Notes: generated from the sequence alone by a model not told the origin. A stretch of 64,000 nucleotides of DNA from an uncultured Clostridia bacterium (GCA_937876205.1 CALEII010000030.1:43948-107947); one strand, 5' to 3'; positions 24,057-32,762 are shown, numbered from the stretch's first letter. A program made the numbers and translations.

Positions 24057-25825
24057 TGGCAAAATCTGAAAGCAAAGAGAAAATGAATATCTTTCAGGAA
24101 ATGAAAAAATATTGGAACACTCCTGCTGAAGGAAAGTATGTTCCTTATAAAGAGTATTTCTCAATTTTTGCCGCAGTCGGCGGTGATTATACTCTGAAAT
24201 ATCTTCAGAGCTTCCTTACCTTCGGTACAGGTTGTTATCTGATTGCACATTACTACGAAATTCCTCTTCTTACATTCAGCGCAATAAACGTATTTTTCAT
24301 TGCAACAACATATTTCTGGAATCTTCTGTCTATGGGTGTTGATGCAAATTTAGGCTTCCTGCCGAAGAAAATTGAACGAAAATACAATGCAGTATATCTG
24401 ACTTTTGCAGTGCTGGGTCTGCTGATGCTTGTTTTTGACTTGTCATTCATTGTTCCCGACAGTATTGCCGCTATATTGGATACCAGATGGAAGGGTATAA
24501 ACACCTTCAATGTTTTCAAAATTTTCGGAGCACATTTTCTTTCAAACGGATGGAGCGGTTTCAGAAATATTCTTATCAGAAAAAAGCTCCTCAAAAAGCT
24601 CGGCAGATACAAAATTTTTGCATATGCAAATGTTATTCAGTGCCTTATTGTTGTTGTGCTTATTTGTACTCTTCCGCTTTACGAGCTCCCGCTTACCGAC
24701 AGAGTCTGGACTCTTTATCTTCTTTTCCAGCTTTACACAATATTTAATTACGTCGGCTTTACACAGTCTGTTGCTGATAATATCAGCCCCAACCCGCAGG
24801 AAAGACTGTATGTGCGTTCATTCCCCGTTAAAATCAGCCATTTTGTTCAGAATATCGTAAATGTTATTCTTCCGACGCTTGCAGGCGTAATGTTCCTTGA
24901 CGGCATCAAGGATATCGGAACTTTCAGATATCTTATACCCATCTTTTTTGTTGTTTCATCGGGAGTTATGTTCATAGGACTTCGCAACATCAAAGAAAGA
25001 ATTCCTATGCCACCTCTTGAAAACAGAGAATACCTTTCATTCTGGCATTGCGTTTCGGGTATATTTAAAAACAAATATCTTTGGATAATAAAAATTGCAG
25101 AGCTCCTCGACTCATTGGGCAACGGTATGCTTGATATGAAAAGAATCCTCCTTATTTATACTTGGCGTGAAACAGGACTTTTCTTCTCTATAGCAGAAAT
25201 TATTTATAAAATGTCCGGCAACCCCGGTCAATTCCTTGCACCGTGGATAAGAAAACGCTTTCAGTATAAGCAGCTGATTGTATTCAAATATATTGTCTTG
25301 GCATTGAGAAACGGAGTATATATTCTGGCAATTCTCTTTCTTGGCAATTCTCATTTTCTGTGCGGTCTTGCAATTTACATTGCTATGCTTGTTTCCAATA
25401 CACTTGAAGCTGCGGTTGGTATTGCACAGGATGACACCAAAATCAGAGTTACAGATTATCAGATGTATATTTCAGGCGAACGACTTGAAGAATATCAAAA
25501 AATTATCAATTGGTTTACAACACCCATCACAACTCTCGTTTCTCTCATTATTCCGCTTATGTTCTACCGTGTAGGATTTACATCTGACTGGGATGTACTT
25601 TATATGAGCGATGTAAGAGTTCAGTGTATGCTTATCGGTCTTGGTTTTGACCTTGCCGGATATGTACTGATGACCCTTCCGTATCTGTTCCTTTGGGATT
25701 TCACGGATGAAAAACACGCCCACGTTATGGAAGTTCTCAAACAGAGGGCAGAAGCGGGAAACAACGGAGAATCGGTTTCTGCTGAACAGCAGGCTGCGGC
25801 AGTAAACGCAGATGTATCAGATTGA
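24056..25825 (+). CDS. MFS/GPH-type transporter
   Basis: A 589-residue inner-membrane protein with about 12 hydrophobic segments, longer than the usual 450-480 residues of GPH (glycoside-pentoside-hexuronide:cation symporter) proteins. The position of the charged loops and the aromatic N-terminal helices fit that group, but I see no diagnostic motif, so substrate and exact family are open. The C-terminal 40 residues are hydrophilic and Ala/Glu-rich. Translational coupling to the LRR gene and the hydrolase genes downstream suggest uptake of a glycan-derived or phosphorylated compound. Confidence 0.72.
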   Translation: MAKSESKEKMNIFQEMKKYWNTPAEGKYVPYKEYFSIFAAVGGDYTLKYLQSFLTFGTGCYLIAHYYEIPLLTFSAINVFFIATTYFWNLLSMGVDANLGFLPKKIERKYNAVYLTFAVLGLLMLVFDLSFIVPDSIAAILDTRWKGINTFNVFKIFGAHFLSNGWSGFRNILIRKKLLKKLGRYKIFAYANVIQCLIVVVLICTLPLYELPLTDRVWTLYLLFQLYTIFNYVGFTQSVADNISPNPQERLYVRSFPVKISHFVQNIVNVILPTLAGVMFLDGIKDIGTFRYLIPIFFVVSSGVMFIGLRNIKERIPMPPLENREYLSFWHCVSGIFKNKYLWIIKIAELLDSLGNGMLDMKRILLIYTWRETGLFFSIAEIIYKMSGNPGQFLAPWIRKRFQYKQLIVFKYIVLALRNGVYILAILFLGNSHFLCGLAIYIAMLVSNTLEAAVGIAQDDTKIRVTDYQMYISGERLEEYQKIINWFTTPITTLVSLIIPLMFYRVGFTSDWDVLYMSDVRVQCMLIGLGFDLAGYVLMTLPYLFLWDFTDEKHAHVMEVLKQRAEAGNNGESVSAEQQAAAVNADVSD

Positions 25826-25851
25826 TGATTTATAAGCAGGAGTGAAGAAAA

Positions 25852-26847
25852 ATGAGTACAGACGGCTATAAATGGTATGCAGGTGTTCCCCATTGCCATA
25901 CCGTTGCGTCAGACGGCGGTCTGACATTGGAGCAGGTTATTGAAAAAGCCAAAAAAAGCAAAATAGATTTTCTTATAATTACCGACCATAATGTTAACTG
26001 CAAGGAGTTTCCCGATGTTGACGGGCTTACTCTCATTTACGGTGCCGAGCTGACAAAACACGGCGGTCATTGTAATATGTGGGGTGTCAAAGATGTTATT
26101 GATAAAGAAGATTATGACACCTGCGAAAGCTATGAGGATTTTTTAAGAGTTAAGACAAAGGCAGAAGAGCGCGGAGCGGTAATCTGTATGAACCATCCTC
26201 ATTGCAAGCAATGCCCGTGGAGATGGGAAATGAAAGCTGAAGATGTGGACGTTCTCGAGGTATGGAATGCACCGACACACTTTGATAATCTCGAATGCAC
26301 CGAATGGTGGCATGAGCAGTTAAGGAACGGGCATAAACTTCCTGTTGTCGGCGGCAGCGATTATCACAGAGATTATGTTGTCACAAATCTTCTGACATGG
26401 CCTGTTACTTATGTTTATGCAAAATCAAACTCTCCCGAAGATATTTTAGATGCTATCGTTAAGGGTCGCACCACAATATGCTTTGATGTGGGGGCAACAT
26501 TCATTGATATGACAAGCGGCGATTCCGTGCTTGGCGATACTGTTAAACTTACCGATGAAACAAGTGTTACAATCAATGTTAAAAAACTTCGCAGAAAGCA
26601 TAAACTGATTGTTTTTGACCGTGACGGCGAATGCTTCTCATACACGGCAAAAAAGACAGAAGATTATTCTGTTACTCTGCCTATGAAAAAAGAAGGTTTT
26701 ATGTGCGCTCATGTTGTTTTTGAACCCGGATTCATATACAGTAAAATCCACGATATTGCAATCGCTTCCAGAATCCCCGAACAAAAGGGGATGGATTTGC
26801 CTCCCTTGATTTTCGCCCAGAGCGGTGCAATATATTTTGAAAAATAA
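25852..26847 (+). CDS. PHP-domain metallohydrolase (CehA/McbA-like)
   Basis: A 331-residue PHP-fold enzyme. The N-terminal HCHTVASDGGL motif and ITDHN (about residues 43-47) are the metal ligands typical of PHP phosphoesterases; further ligands are NHPH (about 103-106) and GSDYHR (about 164-169). PHP enzymes cleave phosphomonoesters or phosphodiesters, and CehA-type members hydrolyse other esters. The start has AGGAGTG upstream. Lack of a signal peptide places it in the cytoplasm. It belongs to the same operon as three other phosphatase-fold genes. Confidence 0.85.
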   Translation: MSTDGYKWYAGVPHCHTVASDGGLTLEQVIEKAKKSKIDFLIITDHNVNCKEFPDVDGLTLIYGAELTKHGGHCNMWGVKDVIDKEDYDTCESYEDFLRVKTKAEERGAVICMNHPHCKQCPWRWEMKAEDVDVLEVWNAPTHFDNLECTEWWHEQLRNGHKLPVVGGSDYHRDYVVTNLLTWPVTYVYAKSNSPEDILDAIVKGRTTICFDVGATFIDMTSGDSVLGDTVKLTDETSVTINVKKLRRKHKLIVFDRDGECFSYTAKKTEDYSVTLPMKKEGFMCAHVVFEPGFIYSKIHDIAIASRIPEQKGMDLPPLIFAQSGAIYFEK

Positions 26848-26878
26848 AAAGTCAATTCAAACTTTTTGAGGTGCTGAA

Positions 26879-27865
26879 ATGAAAAACAAGAAAAAGATAA
26901 TTCTTTCTGTTGTTTCCGTAGTGGTTATTCTCGGAATTATCGCAGGTGCTCTGGCGTTATATTTCACAAGATACTTTAAAGACGAAAATGATACCGAAGA
27001 ATTTTACAGACAGAATGTTGCTTCCGTCGGCTACGAGAATACTATAGAAACCGCTTATCCGTTTACCGATGTTTACGGTATCATAAACGAACATTTCAGA
27101 TCCGAACTACCCGAAGGCAAAACCGAAAAGAAGGTTGCCATAATCGGTTATGACGGCTGCCGTGCAGATATTCTTGCAGAAAAGCAGGATAACGGTGCAA
27201 TAAGCTATCTTCTTGCTAACGGTGCATCAATCAACCTTACCTATTGCGGTGGTGTGAATTATCCTGCAGAAAACACTCAGGCAACTTCAACAGCTCCCGG
27301 CTGGTGTTCAATGCTTACGGGGGTGTGGTCTGATGTGCACGGAATAACCGGCAACGGAATAACAAAAACGGTTGAGCCCAAAATGCTTATGACAACCCTT
27401 GTTGAAGAGGGCATTATTGACAACGCCGCTTTCATCACAAAATGGAAAGGTCACTTTACTGACGAAGACTCAACCTATAAGGACGAAAAAGCATATTGCG
27501 AGGAAAACAACATTGACATTGACTTCAACCTCCGCAAAAATAAATCAGATATTCACACGGGTGCTATGGAAGAAATAACAAGCACGGATTGTGCTGATTT
27601 TGTGTTTATTATTTATGAAAACACAGATTCGGCAGGACATGATTTCGGATTTTCTTTTAACAATCCTATTTATAAAAATGCATTTAATAAAGAGGATAAT
27701 TATGGCTACGAAGTAATCAAAGCCATCGAGGCGAGAGAAACATATAATACAGAAGATTGGCTCATTATCGTTACTTCAGACCACGGTGGAGTCGGAACAG
27801 GTCACGGCGGTCCGAGCATTCAGGAAAGAATGAATTTTGTTGTTATGAACAAGAAATGGGACTGA
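26879..27865 (+). CDS. Membrane-anchored alkaline-phosphatase-superfamily phosphodiesterase
   Basis: A 328-residue protein with an N-terminal transmembrane anchor (IILSVVSVVVILGIIAGALALYF, cut here to its core VVSVVVILGIIAGALAL) and an extracellular type I phosphodiesterase/nucleotide-pyrophosphatase domain. The first metal ligand is in IIGYDGCRAD, the nucleophile region is ATSTAPGWCSMLTG, and late ligands are in TDSAGHDFGF and TSDHGGVGTGHGG. These enzymes cleave phosphate mono- or diesters outside the cell. Being surface-bound, it may make the first cut on a phosphorylated polymer before uptake. Confidence 0.85.
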   Translation: MKNKKKIILSVVSVVVILGIIAGALALYFTRYFKDENDTEEFYRQNVASVGYENTIETAYPFTDVYGIINEHFRSELPEGKTEKKVAIIGYDGCRADILAEKQDNGAISYLLANGASINLTYCGGVNYPAENTQATSTAPGWCSMLTGVWSDVHGITGNGITKTVEPKMLMTTLVEEGIIDNAAFITKWKGHFTDEDSTYKDEKAYCEENNIDIDFNLRKNKSDIHTGAMEEITSTDCADFVFIIYENTDSAGHDFGFSFNNPIYKNAFNKEDNYGYEVIKAIEARETYNTEDWLIIVTSDHGGVGTGHGGPSIQERMNFVVMNKKWD

Positions 27866-27945
27866 TACGAATCGGAACCTCCCAGACATAATCCGGGAGG
27901 TTCTTCCTTTGAGACAACTTTTATAAAGAAACAGGAGAAATGACC

Positions 27946-28860
27946 ATGTCAAGAAAATACTCACATGTAATAGTTATCGGTGTTGACGGTGCAGGCAGTT
28001 GGTTTAAAGATGCCGACACACCGAACTTTGACAAAATATTTGAAAAAGGTGCAATCACATATAAAGCCCTTTCTTCAAACCCCACCATCAGTGCAGAGTG
28101 CTGGGGTTCAATGCTTATCGGTGTCGGTCCCGAAATTCACGGGCTTACAAACGGCATAGTTTCTTCTGTTCCCTATGATGTAAATTCTCCGTTCCCTTCG
28201 CTTTTCAGAAGAATAAGAGAAGTCTATCCCGATGCCGTTCTCGGTTCGTACTGTGACTGGAATCCCATCACCTACGGCATAGTCGAAAACAATATCGGTG
28301 TTTCTCACGCCACGGCACACGACACTGAACTGACACCTGTTGTCTGCGAATATATCATTGAAAACAAGCCCGATTTTCTGTTTGTTCATTTTGACAGCAT
28401 TGACGGTGCGGGGCACGGGGCGGGCTACGGACTTCCTGCTTTTATCGAGCGCATTCACAAGGTTGATAAGCTTATCGGCGATGTTTACTCTGCCGTCAAA
28501 AATGTGGGAATGCTTGAAGATACACTTTTTATTGTTATTGCCGACCATGGCGGCACCAATGATGAAAACTGCAAGGGCAGTCACGGCGGATGGACAGATG
28601 AAGAAAAATATGTAACCTTTGCCGCAACCGGTAAAGGAATCAACAAAACCGAAATAGAAGAAATGAATATCCGTGACCTTGCCGCCATTGTGCTTTACGC
28701 TATGGGAATTAAGGCTCCCGAATTTGACGAAAACGGCTGGACCTCACAAATTCCCGAAGGTCTGTTTGCAGATTATGAAGGTGAATACCGTGATATTTCA
28801 CACCTCACGGGTGCAGCACCGAGAATTTCAAAAACGCATCACGAATCTGAGCTTGTTTAA
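27946..28860 (+). CDS. Cytoplasmic alkaline-phosphatase-superfamily phosphodiesterase
   Basis: A 304-residue paralogue of the preceding enzyme but without a signal or anchor. It shows IGVDGAGSWF, the nucleophile region NPTISAECWGSMLIG, and the metal motifs FDSIDGAGHGAGYG and IADHGGTNDENCKGSHGG. I choose the second ATG (27946), 8 nt after AGGAG, rather than 27940. One outside and one inside copy of the same fold in an operon suggests sequential action on a substrate before and after import. Confidence 0.85.
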   Translation: MSRKYSHVIVIGVDGAGSWFKDADTPNFDKIFEKGAITYKALSSNPTISAECWGSMLIGVGPEIHGLTNGIVSSVPYDVNSPFPSLFRRIREVYPDAVLGSYCDWNPITYGIVENNIGVSHATAHDTELTPVVCEYIIENKPDFLFVHFDSIDGAGHGAGYGLPAFIERIHKVDKLIGDVYSAVKNVGMLEDTLFIVIADHGGTNDENCKGSHGGWTDEEKYVTFAATGKGINKTEIEEMNIRDLAAIVLYAMGIKAPEFDENGWTSQIPEGLFADYEGEYRDISHLTGAAPRISKTHHESELV

Positions 28861-28873
28861 GGAGAAACAATTT

Positions 28874-30253
28874 ATGGATAAAACAAAATTCAACTACGAC
28901 TATTCTAAAATACTGTGGATGAAAATGTTTCTTGCAAAGCCTGATTACGAGAATAACACTTCCGATGTGCTTATCAATTTTGAGCAGGCTCTTGAAATCA
29001 TAAAGTCAATTGACAACATCACGCAGGGAATAGAAAAAATCATATATCTTGTCGGCTGGCAGGGCTTGGGACACGATGACCTGTACCCCGAAATGAATGT
29101 GATAAATCCTTATCTCAAGCGTGACTGCGATGCAACTGCGAAAGACAGCCTTTTGTGGCTTGTTGAAAACGCAAAGAAATACAACACGGTAATCAGCTAT
29201 CACGGAAATGTTGCCGATGCATATAAAGCAAGTCCCACCCACAATGAATTTGTAAAAGCGGGTGCAGTGCTTAAGCACTCTGACGGCACTGCTGCGGTAA
29301 TTGAAATTTTCAACGGCAGAGAAGCTTACAAAACATCATACAAGCAGTATTGGGAAAGCGGACTTTTTAAGAAAATCTTTGATGATTTCTGTGAAGCTGT
29401 TCCCGTAAAGGAAGCAGGAACGGTTCACCTTGACAACTTCTGCATTGCGGAAAACTTTTTCCCGAGAACAGATGTTGAAGAGCAGAATGAGGCAAGAAAC
29501 AAAATGCTTGACTATGTAATGAGTCTTGGTATTGATGTTACGAGCGAATACACTTACCGTGAACTTCCGTTGCGTGCCGATGCAGACCATCACCCCGTAA
29601 GAAAGTATTACGGGCTGTATGAAAAGGATTTGCCTGTCGGCGAATGGAAAAATGCACCTATGCACACTCTTGGCAGAATACCTGCCGTTTGGTGGATGTC
29701 AGGTATGACTATTGATGACTGTATAAGCATTCAGCCTGAGGAATTCAGCGGTTATCTTAATGACTCTGTGCTTAAAACGGTATTTTACGGCACGATGCAC
29801 GGCGAAGACATCTGGATGAACAACGGTATTGAAAAGGAAGTGTGGGTTCCTTTATTTATCAAAGAATTCTGCACTCACCATGTTCCGTATATTTATCTCA
29901 ACCGCTATAAGAGACTGAGCTATAGAGAAGATGACGGAAACTATATTGTCAGTTTCTCGGATGGTGTTGAAAGCACAGGCAAAACAAAATCAATCACTAA
30001 AAACGGTGTTGTTCTCAAACAAGGTAACGATGTTATCTTGCCTTTAACGGAAGATAACAAAGTCTTTGTCGCCTATTCCGAAAGCGGAAAAGACGGCGAA
30101 TGGTATGTCCCCGATGCTGAATTTGAAAAAGCAAGTGTTTATAACATCACGGCAGAAGGAAACGAGTATATCGACGATGTTTCGGTTTCGGATGAAAAAA
30201 TATCGCTCAGCCTCAGAGCAGGTCAGGCTGCAGCGATTAAAGTAATATTATGA
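28874..30253 (+). CDS. GH101-like glycoside hydrolase (endo-alpha-N-acetylgalactosaminidase-related)
   Basis: A 459-residue cytoplasmic protein. The start is the ATG at 28874, after AAGGAG. The core resembles the barrel of endo-alpha-N-acetylgalactosaminidases: IYLVGWQGLGHDDLYPEMN, DATAKDSLLWLVENAKKY and an Asp-centred VHLDNFCIAE (the likely nucleophile region), followed by TSEYTYRE, the usual place of the acid/base Glu. GH101 and the related GH129 remove O-linked Gal-GalNAc or GalNAc from Ser/Thr. It is much smaller than secreted GH101 enzymes (over 1,000 residues) and has no signal, nearer to GH129. Assignment rests on remembered motifs. Confidence 0.62.
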   Translation: MDKTKFNYDYSKILWMKMFLAKPDYENNTSDVLINFEQALEIIKSIDNITQGIEKIIYLVGWQGLGHDDLYPEMNVINPYLKRDCDATAKDSLLWLVENAKKYNTVISYHGNVADAYKASPTHNEFVKAGAVLKHSDGTAAVIEIFNGREAYKTSYKQYWESGLFKKIFDDFCEAVPVKEAGTVHLDNFCIAENFFPRTDVEEQNEARNKMLDYVMSLGIDVTSEYTYRELPLRADADHHPVRKYYGLYEKDLPVGEWKNAPMHTLGRIPAVWWMSGMTIDDCISIQPEEFSGYLNDSVLKTVFYGTMHGEDIWMNNGIEKEVWVPLFIKEFCTHHVPYIYLNRYKRLSYREDDGNYIVSFSDGVESTGKTKSITKNGVVLKQGNDVILPLTEDNKVFVAYSESGKDGEWYVPDAEFEKASVYNITAEGNEYIDDVSVSDEKISLSLRAGQAAAIKVIL

Positions 30254-30288
30254 TGTAATCCGTTCTGAAGGTGAGGTTTAGGAATACA

Positions 30289-31107
30289 ATGCTGAAAATC
30301 AAGAAAACCACAATAAAAATAGGTCTCGAAAAACCGCTGAAAATTCTTCATATGACAGACTCACATCTCCCGTTTTATTGTGACAGTGACTCTGAGAATA
30401 TGATAAGACAGGGCAAAAAACGAAACGAGAAAAGAAGTGTACGAAATCTCAACAAGCTGATAAAGTACGGTGAAAAGAATTGCGATCTGATTGTTCATAC
30501 CGGAGATCTTATCGACTACATATCAAAGCCTTGTGTTGAATTTGCGAAGGATTTTTTAAAGAGGGATAAGTTTCTTTTCGTTGCAGGCAATCACGAATAT
30601 GCAAAATACGACGGCGTAAAAGAGGATATGGCTTACCGTCTTAACAGTTTGGAAGAAATCGGCGGATATCCTGTTAATATATTCTTTAATTCTCATATCA
30701 TCGGCGGTGTTAATTTTGTCGGAATAGACGACGCTTATCATCAGGTAGAATATGAACAGCTTGAAATGCTTAAAGAGGAAGTAAAGAAAGGTTATCCCAT
30801 CATTCTTTTTATGCATGCTCCTCTATATGAAAATGAGCTTTATAAGAAGAGTTATGAATTCTGGAACGGTGAAATATGCCTGCTTGGCTCTGACTCAGAG
30901 GTTCACCCCGAGGTCAAAGGTGATATAGCAGAGCCCACAGAAGCTTCAAAGGTATTTTACGAATATGTTACCGGTGAACCTGTGATTAAGGCTGTGCTTG
31001 CAGGGCATCTGCATTTTGCTTTTGAAAGCATACTGCCCGGTGGTACGATGCAATATGTAACAAACCGTGGTGACAGAGGAAACGCAAGAGAGATAACAAT
31101 ATTATAA
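30289..31107 (+). CDS. Calcineurin-like metallophosphoesterase
   Basis: A 272-residue protein with the full metallophosphoesterase motif set: MTDSHLPF (D-x-H), HTGDLIDY (GD-x2-D), AGNHEYAKYD (GNH[E/D]), FMHAPLY and LAGHLHFAF (GH-x-H). Such enzymes bind two metal ions and cleave phosphomonoesters or diesters. The ATG at 30289 follows AGGA; the upstream GTG at 30271 lacks spacing. It is the last gene of the AraC-linked operon and the fourth phosphatase fold in it. Confidence 0.87.
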   Translation: MLKIKKTTIKIGLEKPLKILHMTDSHLPFYCDSDSENMIRQGKKRNEKRSVRNLNKLIKYGEKNCDLIVHTGDLIDYISKPCVEFAKDFLKRDKFLFVAGNHEYAKYDGVKEDMAYRLNSLEEIGGYPVNIFFNSHIIGGVNFVGIDDAYHQVEYEQLEMLKEEVKKGYPIILFMHAPLYENELYKKSYEFWNGEICLLGSDSEVHPEVKGDIAEPTEASKVFYEYVTGEPVIKAVLAGHLHFAFESILPGGTMQYVTNRGDRGNAREITIL

Positions 31108-31117
31108 AAAGAAACAA

Positions 31118-31148
31118 TCAGGCGCAACAATATATCTGTTGCGCCTGA
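31118..31148 (+). terminator. Hairpin at the end of the phosphatase operon
   Basis: A perfect 12-bp stem, TCAGGCGCAACA with TGTTGCGCCTGA, 10 nt after the last stop. The T tract behind it is interrupted, so termination strength is uncertain. Confidence 0.65.
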
Positions 31149-31211
31149 AGTATATTCTGTTGTATATTTAGATATTTTCATCGAGTAATCTCAATTCAAA
31201 TTATAGCTTAA

Positions 31212-31346
31212 TTACAAAAGTGCAGAAATACGCAATTTATTATGACGTCCTAATGAATCTGCAAATTCTGTTATAGAATTTTTCAGAAATGGAGGTAGAT
31301 TACATTCGAGATAACTATTGCCACAAGGTTTCCTATTTTTAAACAT
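31212..31346 (-). CDS. Small transposon-type ORF downstream of tnpV
   Basis: A 44-residue frame with GAGGTT about 7 nt before its ATG, starting 11 nt after the tnpV stop. It begins with a KPCGNSYLECNLPPFLKNSI segment that I recall from small proteins accompanying TnpV in Tn1549-type elements; those are longer, so this copy is probably truncated at its C-terminus. Function is unknown. Confidence 0.5.
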   Translation of the reverse strand: MFKNRKPCGNSYLECNLPPFLKNSITEFADSLGRHNKLRISALL

Positions 31347-31356
31347 AGCAATAACC

Positions 31357-31731
31357 TCAACAATAAATTAACTCGTGATTAACAATCTCTCTTGCCCGTG
31401 CTTCAATATTATTCACACGGGAAACCCACTCCATTTGGTTGTCTGCTTTCAGTTGTTCCGTAATGCCCTCATTGACTTTCATCTGTTCTACCAGCTGAGA
31501 GAACATATCCGATGCCTGTTCATCAACCTCTGCAAGATGAGTCCACAATGTGCCGTTCATAAGCATAATATTGAACTGTACTCGTTTATGTTTCATAAGA
31601 TAATCTTTGCGTTTCATTCCCCATACACCCAGTGGCTTGTTTGCCTCGGCTGGTAATGTAATATTCGGTATTCTGTAATCACCAACCATTCTGTATGTTC
31701 CGCCGTTTTGCTCAAATGATGATTTATTCAT
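31357..31731 (-). CDS. TnpV-family transposon-encoded protein
   Basis: A 124-residue protein resembling TnpV of Tn1549-like conjugative elements: GDYRIPNITLP near the N-terminus, LGVWGMKRKDYLMKHKR, then a helical half ending in ARAREIVNHELIY. Its role is unknown; it normally lies beside transposase, integrase or recombinase modules in Clostridia. It follows the DUF6809-like gene by 15 nt on the same strand, so they form one operon of element origin. Confidence 0.78.
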   Translation of the reverse strand: MNKSSFEQNGGTYRMVGDYRIPNITLPAEANKPLGVWGMKRKDYLMKHKRVQFNIMLMNGTLWTHLAEVDEQASDMFSQLVEQMKVNEGITEQLKADNQMEWVSRVNNIEARAREIVNHELIYC

Positions 31732-31746
31732 AACTATATTCTCCTT

Positions 31747-32016
31747 TTAATCGGTAACAAATGTGTCGTATGTAAATTTAGCACCAAGCCTGAAGCCTGA
31801 TATAAAGCTGTCAGCATTACTTGTAGTTGAAAATTCAATATAAGCACTGACATAGTTTTGAAACAGCTCCTTATCCTCACCGCTCAATCTTGCAGTAAGC
31901 TGTTCTTCTTTTTCTGCAAGTGCACTCAGTTTCTTCTTGAGTTTAGGTGTTAATTCTGAATTGACTTCTTGCGGCTCAATGTTACCGTAATAGAAATCTT
32001 CAATGATATTTGACAT
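31747..32016 (-). CDS. DUF6809-like small element protein
   Basis: An 89-residue mostly helical protein. The start is the ATG at 32016, 8 nt after GGAGG; the upstream frame continues through that site. The sequence (FYYGNIEPQE, KKLSALAEKEEQL, FISGFRLGAKFTYD) matches my memory of the DUF6809 group, which accompanies TnpV in conjugative elements. No enzymatic motif is visible. The gene lies between TnpV and an integrase remnant, consistent with being part of an integrative element. Confidence 0.65.
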   Translation of the reverse strand: MSNIIEDFYYGNIEPQEVNSELTPKLKKKLSALAEKEEQLTARLSGEDKELFQNYVSAYIEFSTTSNADSFISGFRLGAKFTYDTFVTD

Positions 32017-32110
32017 TATGTATTCCTCCATAGTTGAGGAAATGTGTTGCAGTACGAAAGTTAGAATATGTATTGCCGGAGAACTACTTGTGTTATGAAC
32101 ACCCGTACAA

Positions 32111-32192
32111 AAAAACCGTTAGAGCCTAGTGCTTTGACGGTTTTTTATTTATCAAAAAACAGGTGGGACGTGAACTCATAGTCCATCTTTCG
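32111..32192 (+). repeat. 81-bp direct repeat, copy B
   Basis: Matches 9351-9431 in the same orientation, with one extra T in the terminator tail and a single T-to-G change. Here the sequence is the genuine 3' end of an integrase-like frame read from the minus strand, and the bases on its left (CCCGTAC) resemble the tRNA-Pro end CTCGTACC at 9503-9512. Confidence 0.75.
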
Positions 32193-32408
32193 TATTAAAT
32201 CTTCAGGTCGAACGTCTGCAGCTGCAGCTCCGGTTGCAAATGTTCTTCTTGTTGCGTGTGGCGTGAGCTTTCGTATTCCGATTTTTTTCGATTATCGGGT
32301 AATATAATTTTCTCTGAAATCTTTTGATGAAAAAGGCTTGCCGTTGTCCTTGCAGAAAATAGTTTCTCCGTTTTTGGAAATGTGATGCTCGATATAAGGT
32401 TTTATTTT
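32145..32408 (-). pseudogene. Tyrosine recombinase (integrase) remnant, truncated by a MITE
   Basis: The minus strand encodes KLTPHATRRTFATGA, with the H-x-x-R box of tyrosine recombinases, followed by RPEDLIRKMDYE and a stop at 32145-32147. The usual catalytic Tyr region is missing or replaced. Upstream the frame is broken near 32292 (TAA) and continues in another frame (EHHISKNGETIFCKDNGKPF), so at least one frameshift is present. The 5' part is cut off exactly where the MITE begins at 32410. It must be inactive. Confidence 0.8.
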
Positions 32409-32409
32409 A

Positions 32410-32680
32410 GGGTGACGGGAATAAAACGAACCCGTTTTTTACAGGCTGATTTCCGTCAATACTTCGTTAAAATACTCGCAAATCCGTCAAGGATTTGCTG
32501 CGTTTTTGCCTTGTCTTGCCAAAAATCCGCACTGTAAAAAATCTTCGACCTTAAAACGAGAGATTTTTATTGGATTTTTGGTATTGAGGATGAAGGAAGG
32601 CTATCGCCTTTCAAATCCGAAATGCCGAAAAGACTTAAAAATAGCCGTTTTTAGGCTGGTTCGGATTATTTCCGTCACCC
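32410..32680 (-). mobile_element. MITE-like non-autonomous element, copy 2
   Basis: Reverse complement of 3085-3355, flanked by TA at 32408-32409 and 32681-32682. Both ends are intact here (GGGTGACGG and CCGTCACCC), whereas copy 1 has one changed base at its right end. It is inserted into the integrase remnant, so it arrived after or during that gene's decay. Confidence 0.87.
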
Positions 32681-32762
32681 TAGGATGAACAGGAACTATT
32701 TTGTATCAGAACAGGAATTTCAGTTTATGTGTGATTCCATTTGTGCACGGCTAATACACAAG

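Noticed and set aside
28673..28873. Upstream extension of the GH101-like gene to 28673
   Set aside because: It overlaps the end of the phosphodiesterase gene and runs through that gene's stop and the AAGGAG ribosome site; the ATG at 28874 is clearly better.
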